A DNA stretch of 64,000 nucleotides from Trametes villosa (taxonomy: Eukaryota; Basidiomycota; Agaricomycetes; Polyporales; Polyporaceae): assembly GCA_002964805.2 (NCBI GenBank), contig PUDQ02000024.1:558001-622000 (forward strand), given 5' to 3'. The notes beneath the pieces were generated by a model. It worked only from the letters and a program-made list of their open reading frames with translations. It had not been told where the DNA came from and searched no databases. This document shows positions 12,851 through 23,270 of the stretch, piece after piece. The position numbers were made by a program, and so were the translations under genes. The first letter of the stretch is position 1, and every line of letters starts with the position of its first letter.

Positions 12851-15214
12851 ATGGCTGGTCTGCAGGCTGACACAGACATCCTCGCTGGCCTCGCAGAGGC
12901 CAAGCGCGTCGAGGCTGAGATCGACGAGAAGCACGCCCGGCTCGAGTCCACCACCTCCCACGAGCACGAGCTCGACGGCATTCACGACGGCCTCGAGTTC
13001 CCCACCGTTGAGGAGCGCAGCACCCTCCGTCGCGTCTCCGACACCATCCCCTGGAGCGCCTACCGTACGTATCCCTCCGCGTCCAATCGCAGCCCGCCCG
13101 ATGGTGGCACGGCAAACGTCGCACCCAGGACCCCTGGAAAGGGCCAAGATCTTGTAACGAACTAGAAATGTCGTAAATCCCTTTGTCCCGACAAAGACAT
13201 TTCTAGCTCGGTACAGGATTGCGTCCATGTCAGAGACCCCGGAGTTGCTGGATGTTCGGCGTGTGGAGGAACTGGATCGTCACGCAGTATATCCAGTTCT
13301 TCGACTCGTGACAAGGAGACAGATCCGTGACCAGTTACGATTCACTTCTTGACCTTCAACCACCACCATCGCTCTGTAGGCGTAGTGTTTCGCTCTCGTT
13401 GTTTTCGTCCTGCCCACCCTCGGCTCGAGTCCGCGCTCACCCTGTCATCCCCCAGTGATCGCGTTCTGCGAGCTATCGGAGCGGTTCTCGTACTATGGGT
13501 CCACCGTCGTATTTGTGCGTGCTCTCGATCCCCGATCGACATCGCTTTGCGCTGATCGCTACCCCGCGTGCTGCAGACGAACTTCATCCAGCAGCCGCTC
13601 CCGCCAGGCTCGCGCACGGGCGCCAACGTCAAGCAGGCCGGCGCCCTCGGCCTCGGCCAGCGCGCCTCCACCGGCATCGGCACCTTCAACACCTTCTGGG
13701 TGTACATTATCCCCCTCTTCGGCGCGTACATCGCCGACACGCGATGGGGTCGGTTCAAGACCACCTGCATCGCTGTCGCTGTCGCGCTCGTCGGCCACGT
13801 CCTCCTGATCATCTCCGCGGTCCCCGGTGTCATCGAGCACTCCCATGGCGCGCTCGCATGCTTCATCATCGCCATTATCATCATGGGTGTCGGCACGGGT
13901 GGCTTCAAGGCAAACGTCTCGCCGCTCGTTGCTGAGCAGTACAAGCGCTCCAAGCTCTTCATCGGCCACACCAAGGAGGGCGAGCGTGTCATCGTCGATC
14001 CCCTCATGACGACCTCCCGGATTTACATGTACTTCTACCTGTTCATCAACGTCGGGTCGCTCATTGGCCAGATCTCCATGGCTTACTCGGAGAAGGTGCG
14101 CTTTCTCGTCTCTGCTCTCGGCTGGTCAGGGTACTGACAGAATCCTGCAGTACGTCGGGTTCTGGCTCTCGTACACGCTCCCTACGCTCGTCTTCGGCAT
14201 TTGCCCCTTCGTCCTGTACTTTGGTCGCCACCTCTACGTCACCTCTCCCCCTACAGGATCGGTTCTCGGCAAGTCTCTGCGGATCTGGCGCTACGCCGCC
14301 AAGGGCCGCTGGACGTGGAACCCCGTGCAGACGTACCGCAACCTCAACGCCCCCGATTTCTGGGAGAACGTGAAGCCCAGCAACTTCAACAGCGAGACCC
14401 GCCCGAACTGGATGACCTTTGACGACCAGTGGGTCGACGAGGTCAAGCGCGGCTTCAGGGCGTGCAGCGTGTTCCTGTGGTTCCCCATCTACTGTGAGTA
14501 GATCATTGTTTAGGGCCTCTGTTGCGATTTGACTGACTGTATGTTTCGCAATCAGGGCTCACCTACAACCAGCTCAACAACAACCTGACGTCCCAGGCCG
14601 CGACGATGGTCACGAACGGCATCCCCAACGATGTTCTGTCGAACCTCGACCCCTTCGCGCTCATCATCTTCATCCCCATCGTCGACCAGTTCGTCTACCC
14701 CGCCCTGCGCCGCGCCAAGATCAACTTCTCGCCCCTGAAGCGCATCACGCTCGGCTTCTTCCTCGGCTCCTTCGCGATGATCTGGGCCGCCGTCGTGCAG
14801 CACTACATCTACAAGCGCAACCCGTGCGGGTACCACGTCGCGACGTGCACGGACAGCGCGGGCGAGCCGCTCACGTCGGACCTGAACGTGTGGATCCAGA
14901 CGGGGTCGTATGTGCTCATCGCGTTCTCCGAGATCTTCGCGTCGATCACCGGGCTGGAGTACGCGTTCACGAAGGCGCCGAAGAACATGCGCTCGCTCGT
15001 GATGAGCGTGTTCCTGTTCATGCAGGCGATCTCCGCCGCGCTCGGGGAGGCGTTCGTGTCGCTCGCGAGCGACCCGCTCCTGGTGTGGAACTACGGCGTC
15101 ATGGGCGTGCTCGCGTTCATCGCCGGCGTGATCTTCTGGTTCCAGTACCGCACGCTCGACTCGCAGGAGGACGAGCTCAACAACCTCTCCGAGGGCCACT
15201 ACGAGGCGAACTAA
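12851..15214 (+). CDS. PTR2: Proton-coupled peptide transporter (POT/PTR2 family)
   Basis: Plasma-membrane di/tripeptide importer driven by the proton gradient. Five exons: 12851-13064, 13456-13514, 13577-14095, 14151-14493 and 14556-15214, giving 597 aa, a typical fungal Ptr2 length. The proton-coupling ExxER motif is visible as ELSERFSYYG, reached across the intron 1 splice. The POT signature region follows: FGAYIADTRWGRFKT and then GTGGFKANVSPLVAEQY. The WLTYNQLNNNLTSQA segment starts the second half, and the LFMQAISAALGEA helix is near the C-terminus. The N-terminal 60-70 residues are acidic and cytosolic. Intron 1 (391 nt) is much longer than the others and carries a hairpin (separate entry). 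A TATA-like element is near 12713. The stop follows a short hydrophilic tail. Confidence 0.95.
13162..13206. repeat. Inverted-repeat hairpin inside PTR2 intron 1
   Basis: The left arm CTAGAAATGT and inner arm CTTTGTC pair with GACAAAG directly followed by ACATTTCTAG. A 9-nt bulge sits in the left arm and the loop is CC. The stem is AT-richer than its surroundings and lies inside an unusually long first intron. It could be a tiny MITE-like insertion or a structured intron element. No other copy was noticed by eye in this window. Confidence 0.6.
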
Positions 15215-15754
15215 AATCCCGGGCCCCCTTCCTCACCCTCTTCTCCCGTTTTTGCGACCTCCTCCGCCTTTACCCCGTTTTCTTGCCCCCACCCCGGATT
15301 TGTCCTCTTGGTAGCCCCGCGATGTCGTTCTCCCGTTCTCCCCGGACCGTGTACGTGTATATTCCGCGCGTGTCGCGCTCATGTCTTGATGATGACGACC
15401 AGTCGACGATATATCCCCCCATCACACGCGCCGTGTTGTAGAGCAGTCGTCTTCGTGCTGTTTGCTGTTGCTGTTCGATATATTGGTAGTAGCGGGTAGG
15501 CCCTAACGAAGTAGCTAATGTGCGAGTAATGCATACCACGCATCGAAACTCTGAATCTGTCCGGTTCTCAGAGCTCAAGATCTCATGTGTGCACCGATGG
15601 GCGCTGCGTGCGCGTGAAGGCTTCTGTCAGGGTCGAGCTGGTACATTTGTAATAAGCGCCCGTATGCGGGATGGACTTGGACCGTGTCCATGACGCTCCT
15701 GCGAGTGCGACCGCATACACCCACCTCCCTCGCCTTCACGAAACAACACAACAG
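15215..15754. other. Intergenic spacer, PTR2 to JmjC gene
   Basis: About 540 nt, including the pyrimidine-rich 3' region of the PTR2 gene. No gene recognised. An in-frame ATG at 15684 could extend the next gene upstream (see that entry). Confidence 0.45.
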
Positions 15755-16788
15755 ATGCAACCATCTCCGTAGCTTCATTGGTAGCTCTGCACGCGATGGC
15801 TACCTATTCCTGAGAACGCGCCCCGTCCCCGAGGCTCCGCCCGCCCTCGCCGCCTCGCCGCACGCCTTCCTCGAGTACCTCCGCGCGCCCAGCGCCGCCC
15901 CATTCCTCCTCCGCACCCTCGCGCGCCCGGACGGCCCCTCCAAGGCGGAGACGCTGTTGCGCACGTTGCGCGCGGCGGGCGACCGCCTCGTCGAGGTCGA
16001 GGTCGGGCGGTACGACAAGCCGGGCGCGGGCGGGCGCGTGGACGTCCCGCTGAGCGTGTACTTGGAGTGGTTGGCGGGCGCGCAGGGTGCTGGGGAGGGC
16101 GAGCGGATGCAGCTATACCTTGCGCAGTGGAGAGCGTGCGATGAGGTGCGTTGAACCTACGTCTTCAGTTTCGCAGGTGCTGAATGCTCTTGTCTGTGTG
16201 CTGCAGGTTCCCGGACTTGTGGATGCAGTACAAGCCCCGTCTCTCCTCTCGCCGCTCCTTGAGGATGGTTCGGTGGACCTGTACCAGACAAGCTTCTTCG
16301 TAGGCCCTTCTGCGACGGTACGTTTTTCGCCACGGTTCGGGACGTCCCTCTAGTTAACGATTCTACGCCGCGCATAGGTGACACCGCTGCATTATGACCC
16401 GTACTTCAACCTCTACAACGTCTACGCGTCTTCAGACCCGGCGGGGCACGCGAAGCATTTCGTTCTCTTCCCGCCCTCCTTGTCGGAATACCTCTCGCGC
16501 GCGGACGGGTCTGTACTTCGGAACACCTCCCTCGTCGATCTCCATCTCCAGAAAGGCGCGGCTGAAGACGAGTTAGAGGTCGCGATCGACCCGAGGACCG
16601 CCCCCGTAAACACGAGGGAGGCTCTCGCCAAGTCCGACTCCGCCCTGAGCTGTGTCCTGCGCGAGGGCGACACGCTTTTCGTGCCGCGCAAGTGGTGGCA
16701 CCGCGTCGAGAACGTCCGGTTGCGGGATACGGCGGCGACAGGCTGGACGGCGGGCGTCGGATGGTGGTTTCTGCCGCGGAATTTTTGA
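15755..16788 (+). CDS. JmjC/cupin_8 domain protein (Fe(II)/2OG oxygenase-like)
   Basis: Small JmjC (cupin_8) protein of the JMJD7/TYW5-like type; the substrate is not deducible. Preferred model: 15755-15768, 15815-16145, 16207-16317 and 16378-16788 (288 aa). An alternative start at 15684, with no first intron, is open in the same frame. The metal site is intact: H-x-D in TPLHYDPYFN (residues about 155-165) and the distal His in FVPRKWWHRVENV. KHFVLFPP carries the usual co-substrate Lys position. The C-terminus GWTAGVGWWF is typical of the family. Exon 3 is 111 nt, a length reused exactly in the second chimera downstream. This gene is the parent of the JmjC halves of the two chimeric genes that follow. 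Confidence 0.82.
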
Positions 16789-18480
16789 CGGAAGGCTATC
16801 TTTGCCTGTGACCTTGACTTACAGGAGTCGCGACAACTTGGCACGCGTAAGTACGCAAAGTTACTCATGAAGTTTCTACCAAGGGGGACTCTGTTTGCTG
16901 AATGGCGATTCGCATGCAGGCTCCAAGTACCAAGACGCGCAAAGTGTGCTGGAAAAAAGACGTACTTGCCACCCACCGACTTGGCAGCACTCAAGTCCGA
17001 CACGGGCTGCGCGATTCTGAGGCTCCCGCAGTCGTCTCGTACGTCGCACTCAAGTGCTCACGTGTGACTGCGAGTGGCGGTCGCGACGCACCCACACGGT
17101 GATAACCTCGGCTATTGGACCTCTCTTCCCGCTCCCACCAACGCCACAAAATCCGCATCCCGAATATGTCAAGTTTCTTTTGGAGCTAATATACACCTGG
17201 CGAACTTTCTCAAGGGCGCCTACTCGGCCATGAGGCGTCCGTGCTTTATCTGCCGATATATATCGGCCCCTCTACGATCTGAGAAGGCGGTAATATTCGT
17301 TTTCTAAGGACGCTCAATCATCGCAGGGGTGCGCCACTTATACGGCACGCTTCCCTTATAACGAACCACGCATATAAGTCGTCCTAGTATCGCGCTAGTA
17401 CTACGTCCTGCTACTATGTCTGGCGACGTCCAACTGCGTAGGGCCGATCACGTAGCCTACAGGTTATACCCCAAACTGGCCCAGCTTGTTAGCAATGCAA
17501 GAGCTACCGTGGAGCCCGATTCCAATGGGAGGATCGACAAGTGGGTGAGTGTTCTCCGTTGGTGACCCATTCAAGTCTCATGTAACATTCTCGCCACGGC
17601 TGTAGTTCAACCTGGAGACTCCCCACTACAAGCTCTTCGAGAAACCCATCTCCCCATATCGCACTATCTCGTCCGCTATATCCGTGCCCATTTTCCAGAT
17701 CCAAGTCCTCCTCTGCATCCCCAAGCTGGCCCCGAACCAGGTGCTGCGATGTATCGCCCCCGACTTTTACGTGCGCGTCGAACCCGCCCCGCGGTTCATC
17801 ATGCTCGAGTCCTGGGACCTTGAATTCATCGGGCACCCAGACGGCCATGCTCACACCGATGCCGCGCCTCCCGCGATGTACAAGCACGCCATCTCGCTCT
17901 TTCGGGGCATATTCACGCTGCTCCGCGTCCTGCCCGCCTGGCAATTGGCTCGGCGCCTGCGCGAGCGAGCGTGCGGCGGGACGTGCCTGGATGGCGGATT
18001 CAGCATCCTCCTCCGCTTAGACAACGTGAACGACGGAATCAGCCCGAATGAGATCATGACCTTTGGTGAGTCCTTAGCTTTCCATCAAACTGCAGGTTCA
18101 TCTTATGCGCGAGAACAATGATCGTTAACCAAGGCTTCGGAATCCAGATAACACCCCTGCTTCTCTCGCGACGGTATTGCAGAACGAGAGGCATTCGCTT
18201 CCTTCTATCGCACATCCCGTCGGCGAGCTGAGCTTCTCAGTGACCTACCTGCTCGACCCTAAGTTTGATCTGGAGACAACAGAGGCGCTCCACCCTCCGC
18301 GATTCCCTTCAGGTGACTCGGACCTCACCCCGACGTCCTTGCCCGGAGGCGAGAATGCGCGCACGCCATTGTCGCTTCTGCAACAATTGCTACAGGGTGG
18401 ATACAAGCAGGACGACGAGCCGGAAAACGAGCCGGCCTTATACGATAGCCTGGCCGACCCTCTCGATCTCTCACAATGGT
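16059..18480 (+). repeat. Tandem duplication unit 1 (JmjC 3' half - spacer - ATG13 5' half)
   Basis: First of three diverged copies of a segment of about 2.4 kb. It starts inside the JmjC gene (around YLEWLAGAQ) and ends inside an ATG13-like coding region. Boundaries are approximate because the copies are diverged. Shared non-coding blocks support duplication of the whole segment and not just its exons. Confidence 0.7.
16789..17415. other. Duplicated spacer with promoter of chimera 1
   Basis: Holds blocks shared with the other two spacers. CACGCGTAAGTACGCA (near 16845) and GACTCTGTTTGCTGAA (near 16888) recur after chimera 2. GAGAAGGCGGTAATATTCG (17281) recurs with small changes upstream of chimera 2 at 19667. 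A CATATAAG element lies at about 17370, some 45 nt before the start codon. Confidence 0.6.
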
Positions 18481-19138
18481 CGGTGGGCGACAAAGTACGT
18501 AGATTCAAGGGCCTCTTTCTAGTGTGCCTGCGCCCCCGCGAGCAGCTGACTGAACGGAATCCCAGACACGATGGCCCACGGCAGGTGTGGGGGACTCGTC
18601 GTTCCTTGACAGCCGCGCAATGTTCCTGCTAGAGCAAGCTCGTCGCCTCGATGGCCCCCCTGCGACGGTGAGCCGCATCGTTTTACAATTTAGACGGCGC
18701 GCCGTGTGGCACGCGATATTGATGACGTCCTCACAGCTCTACGACCAATACAACAATTCCGACGTCGACTATGCGTCGTCAACCCACGGGCTTTGGATGA
18801 CGGACCTCGCGCAACTCTCGACTTCCCGATCAGAATACTTGCCGCACATATTCGGGTCTGTACCACCGGGCACCTCTCTGGAGGACTTCGAACGCCGGCA
18901 GGGCGCATCCAATGCTCACTACGAGGTCGCAATTCGCTCGAGTACGTCATTATCGAACATGAGCGACGATCTCGCTCAGTCAGCCTCCGTCCCGAGACGT
19001 ATCCGGCTCGAGGATGACGCGCCGCCCCAGTGGTTGTACCGCATGGAAGACGTCCCAATGCAAGGCATATCGGTCTCCACCACATCGACAGACTGGGGCG
19101 CGGGCATTGGCTGGGGCTCTCTGTCGCGGAGCTCTTGA
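17416..19138 (+). CDS. Chimeric ATG13-HORMA / JmjC-like protein, copy 1
   Basis: Predicted 479-aa fusion. Exons: 17416-17544, 17606-18065, 18148-18494, 18566-18667 and 18737-19138. Residues 1 to about 245 follow the Atg13 HORMA domain (YRLYPKLAQLV, QVLLCIPKLAPNQVL, FIMLESWDLEF, AHPVGELSFSVTYL). The linker to about residue 312 is acidic. Residues about 313-479 follow the JmjC gene (DGPPATV, then LYDQYNNSDVDYASS, then DWGAGIGWGSLSRSS). The JmjC H-x-D has become L-Y-D and the distal His position (WWHRVENV in the parent) reads WLYRMEDV. Two metal ligands are therefore gone and catalysis is unlikely. Atg13's long disordered tail is absent. Intron 4 (18668-18736, 69 nt) is open and in frame, so its retention would not break the protein. 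This is the most diverged copy. Expression is unknown; an old pseudogene is possible, but the open frame across five exons argues against it. Confidence 0.72.
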
Positions 19139-20898
19139 TGGGGGACACGTTCGGGGGACACGCTCGCTTGTGGCGTTCACTCTCGAGCCGGCACGCATAG
19201 GTATGTCGGTGATGTACAGTGCCTCTGCGAGATGTTTTTTTGCTCAAAGATATTCTGCATCCTGTGGCGACCACGCGCTCAGCGCGGCAAGGTGCCCGAG
19301 GAAGAGTAGGAACCATTCGAGCAGTGCACCGGCGCGCATGATACGGTGCGAAGACAGGCTTGCCGCCACAAATCAATGTGAAGCCGCACAACAGCTATCA
19401 AATTACGACACCCGTGCCCAAAGGGGCGGTGGACCTGAGCCGCGCGGGGCCATTTCGAGGGCGCCCGCTGCAGCGTAGACTAGCGATCACGGCGGACTCG
19501 CGTGGAGGCATCTCAAGCTTCCCTCGTACAGCCCCCTCACCAATACCGAACACTGCAACGAACGTATCTCGGAGCTGATGTATAGGTTGTAAACGTAAAC
19601 AAAGGCGTCTCCCCGATCCCGAGACGCTTTCCATCTGTCCTACCAAGTACACAGCCTCCTGCGCCCTGAGAAGACGGTGATATTCGTTTTATTAGGCCCG
19701 ATCATGGCGGAGACACCCACTTACGGTATCCCTCCCCCGCCACCCGCTCGAACCACACATATATTGCCTGGATGCCCTCTGCTCAATTCTAACCGCACAC
19801 TATAGTACCCGCGACCAGCCATGTCCGATGACTTCCGGAAAGCCGATCAAATAGCCCACAAGCTGTACTGTAAACTGGCTTCGGTGGTTAACCATGCGCG
19901 GGCCACACTGAAGCCGCCTCCAAATGCGAAGGTGGACAAGTGGGTGAGTATCCTACCTCTTGACGTGTCTGCTTCGGCTCCGCTTAACACTACTGCCGGG
20001 GCGTAGTTTGGTCTAGAGACTCCGCGGACCGAGCTCTTCGAGGAGCACACCTCGATGTATCGCTCTCTCTCATCCGCCCCCTCAGTTCCCGGCTTGCGGC
20101 TTCAGGTCCTCCTCTGCATCCCCGAGCTAGCCACAAACCAGGCGCTCTTCCACGTCGCCCCGGACTCCTCCCGTGTGCGCATCGCCTCCCCCGCCTCCGC
20201 CGGCCCGCGTTTAAAGTCCATCGTGCTCGAGTCTTGGGACGTCCAGTTCTCCCCGAACTACGATGGTCCCCAGGAAGACGAGGCCCACACTGGCGTCGCG
20301 CCGCCCGCGATGTACCAGCACGGCGTCTCGCTCTTCCGGTGCATATTCACGCTCCTGCGCGTGCTCCCCATTGGGAAGCTTGCGCGGCGCCTCCGCCGAC
20401 GGTTTGGCGCCAACGCGAATATCCCGCCTGGCCAATTCAGCATTCGCGTCCGGGTGGATAGCGAGGACGAGAATATCCGCCCACACGAGATCATGACATT
20501 TGGTGAGTTAATAATTGGGTGCAGTCCCACGGGCGGCGGGCGAGAATAATGGTCGCTAACCGAGGCTTCGAAAACCAGATACCATTCCCGCGTCTGCATC
20601 GGCGGTGTTGAAGACGCAGAGGCAGGTGCTCCCTCCCATCACGCACCCCATGGGCGAACTGGGTGTTTCCGTGACGTACCTTACCGACCCAAACTTCAAG
20701 CTGGAGACCAGCGAAGAACCGCTCTTCCGGTGGTCGCCCCCCGGCGCCTCCGGCTACTCCCCAACGGTCCCGTCTCAGCTCGCGCCCCTGCGCGCGTCAC
20801 GCCAGCAAACTTCCTCACCGCTCGAGGAATTCGAGCAGCATGACGAAACCACTCGTAAAGAGGCCTCTCACGATGATAAGGGTGATGCTTTCAGAGAT
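18481..20898 (+). repeat. Tandem duplication unit 2
   Basis: Second copy of the segment: the JmjC-like end of chimera 1, a spacer, and the ATG13-like start of chimera 2. Edges are approximate. The right edge lies between about 20765 (end of clear ATG13 similarity) and 20899 (HLEWLAEMQ, matching YLEWLAGAQ of the JmjC gene). Confidence 0.68.
19139..19820. other. Duplicated spacer with promoter of chimera 2
   Basis: Shares CACGCATAGGTATGT just after the chimera 1 stop with the other post-JmjC spacers. GAGAAGACGGTGATATTCG (19667) is shared with the spacer upstream of chimera 1. A CACATATATTG element lies about 65 nt before the next start codon. No further gene seen. Confidence 0.58.
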
Positions 20899-21627
20899 CA
20901 TCTAGAGTGGCTAGCAGAGATGCAGGCCCGCCCGCGAGAGAGCGGAAAGACGCAGCCGCTCCGTGCGCCGCTGAAGGCCAGTGAGGAGGTGCGTCAAAGC
21001 TCAATGTTGCCTTTTGTTCAGCGTTTCCGAGGAACTGCCTAAACAACGTATTAGATGTCCGGTCTCGTAGAGGCCCTGCGCAACTCGCCTATCCGCTTGT
21101 CGCTGCTCGACAACCGTGCTGCCGGCCGGCGCTCGCCGGGTCTCCTCCGTGACCCTTCTGCTACGGTAAGTTTCTTTGTGCATGACTTCTGGCGGTAAAC
21201 CCGTTCTTGGGTCCGGTGCCCGATATTGATGACACCGCAGCAGCACTACGGCCCCTATGATAACCTCGATGTCGTCTACGCGTCGTCGGACCACGGCCTG
21301 AAGAACCTCTCGCCTTGCCTATCGGAGTGCTTGTCGCGTCGAGGCGGGCCTATATCGGGCACCTCTATGGAGGACCTTAAACCCCGGCAGGGCACGTACG
21401 GCATCGCGTTAGAGGTCGCAACCGATCCGAGCATGGCCCCCGTGAACATACCAGACGCCCTCGCACAGTCAAACTCCGCCTCGAATCGTGTCCTGCGCGA
21501 GGGCGCCGTGTCGCGCCAGTGGTTGGATCGCCTCGAGGAAGTCCGAAGGCAAGGCACGCCAGGCTCTACAGCGTCAGCCGACTGGACGGCGGGCGTTGGC
21601 TGGGGGCTTCCGCCGCAGAATTCCTGA
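19821..21627 (+). CDS. Chimeric ATG13-HORMA / JmjC-like protein, copy 2
   Basis: Predicted 508-aa fusion. Exons: 19821-19943, 20007-20502, 20579-20988, 21055-21165 and 21241-21627. Residues 1 to about 245 are close to the intact ATG13 copy (NHARATLKPPPNAKVDKW, LQVLLCIPELATNQALF, APDSSRVRI, THPMGELGVSVTYLTDPNF). From about residue 310 the protein follows the JmjC gene: HLEWLAEMQ, then a 37-codon exon identical in length to the parent exon (SGLVEAL ... RDPSATV), then YASSD and ADWTAGVGWGLPPQNS. The parent H-Y-D metal motif reads H-Y-G. The VPRKWWHRV segment is shortened to VSRQWLDRL, losing the distal His. The splice donor after the LEWLA exon (GAG|GTGCGT) is the same in parent and chimera. Likely a non-enzymatic JmjC fold attached to a HORMA domain; the function is unknown. 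Confidence 0.75.
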
Positions 21628-23270
21628 GGGAACGTCCGAAGCGGTCACGCTCGCCTGTGTTATTCACTTACGAGAGGGGCATGGCGACCCGACACGCGTA
21701 GGTACGCAGGCTATTTGCATGAGTGCTTCTGCGAACTCTGTTTGCTGAAGGCTGTTTCGTAGGCGCGTGCGTCTTCCAGGCGAGGCGCGACCGTGCGATC
21801 TGCGTCGCAAGGTGGCCGTCGGCGGACACATCGCCCCAGGCACGCTGGTACGAGCCACCACGACGTGCAGGGCAGAGGGGAGAGAAGGCGTGCTTGTCGC
21901 CTTTTGCTTTTGTCGATGGGGGGAACGTGTCGGACACCGGTCGGGGCAGCAGCTATCGATTTCGCAGCACCCAAGGACAAGCCTGAGCAGATCGGCGGAT
22001 ATTGAATGTGGGCACGCCTCGCTGCGCGCATGCTGTATTTGTAGAACTTCGTCTTTGGAAAGAAACGGTTCTTTGTCTCAGAGTCGCTGACTGGGCGTGA
22101 CTCGCACGGAAGCGGAGGAGGAGGAGCGGTCGAATTAGGCACCTTGGGGGACGGGGCGATTGGCGGAGACGGCGGGCGCCTACCGGATCGAGTGCGCTCA
22201 TCCGCGGCACGCGCGCGCGGCGGCAGCCTCGACTCGTCCTCCTTTCCTCCTCCCACCACCTCCCCCCACCTCCCACCGCCTCCTCGAGCCATACATATAC
22301 GACCCTAATGTCTCGCTAGTCCGCCTGCACGTCGTCACGCCCGCGCCCTGCCATGTCCAATGACACCCAGAGGGCCGACCAGATAGCTCACAGGTTATAC
22401 TCTAAACTCGCCCTAGTCGTCAACCATGCCCGAGCCACCGTCGAGCCCCCGCCCAACGCAAAGGTCGACAAGTGGGTGAGTTATCCGCGGCTACTCTCTG
22501 GGTGCTCCTTTAACACCCCCCTGCGCGGCAGTTCAACCTCGAGACTCCAGACCCGGAGCTCTTCAAGGAGCACACCCGTATCTATCGCTCTATCTCGTCC
22601 GCCCCCTCCGTCCCTCTCTTCCGGCTCCAAGTTCTCCTCTGCATCCCCGAGCTAGCCACGAACCAGGTGCTCGTCTACGTCGCTCCGGACTCCTCTCGTG
22701 TGCGCATCGACCCCACTCCGCGCTATATCGTGCTCGAGTCCTGGGACCTTGAATTTGCCCCGAACAGCGGTGGGCCCCAGGACAGCGACGACCGCATCGA
22801 TGTCGCCCCATCCACGATTTACAAGCATGGCATCCCGCTCTTCCGGAGCATATTCACGCTGCTCCGCGTGCTGCCCGCCTGGAAGCTCGCCCGGCGCCTC
22901 CGCAGGCGGGTGGGTGGCAGCCGGAATGGCCAGTTCAGCATCCGCCTTCGGGTGGACAGCGTGGACGGAAGCGTGCGCCCTGATGAGATTATGACCTTTG
23001 GTGAGTCACTTGTCACCTGCGTGCAATCCGAGCACGGGCGCGCGAGAACAATCGCCGCTAACCGAGGCTTCGAAAACCAGATACCACCCCCGCGTCTGCT
23101 GCGACGGTATTGAACAGGGAGAGGCATGTGCTGCCCCCCATCCCACACCCCATGGGCGAGCTGGGCATCTCTGCGACCTACCTCACCCAGCCCAACTTCC
23201 AGCTGGACACCAAGGAGTCGCTGCTCTCTTCGCGGTTCCTTTCGGAGGGCCCGGATTTCACGCCGACGCT
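20899..23270 (+). repeat. Tandem duplication unit 3
   Basis: Third copy: the JmjC-like 3' half of chimera 2, a spacer, and the 5' part of the intact ATG13 up to about the DFTPTLV codons, beyond which ATG13 continues into unduplicated sequence. Edges are approximate. Confidence 0.68.
21628..22352. other. Duplicated spacer with ATG13 promoter
   Basis: After the chimera 2 stop, CACGCGTAGGTACGCA (near 21694) and AACTCTGTTTGCTGAA (near 21734) match the spacer after the parental JmjC gene. The ATG13-proximal part is C-rich, ending with CATACATATACGACC about 60 nt before the start codon. Confidence 0.58.

Noticed and set aside
14552..15199. Minus-strand open frame of 215 codons
   Set aside because: Antisense of PTR2 exon 5, produced by strong third-position GC bias.
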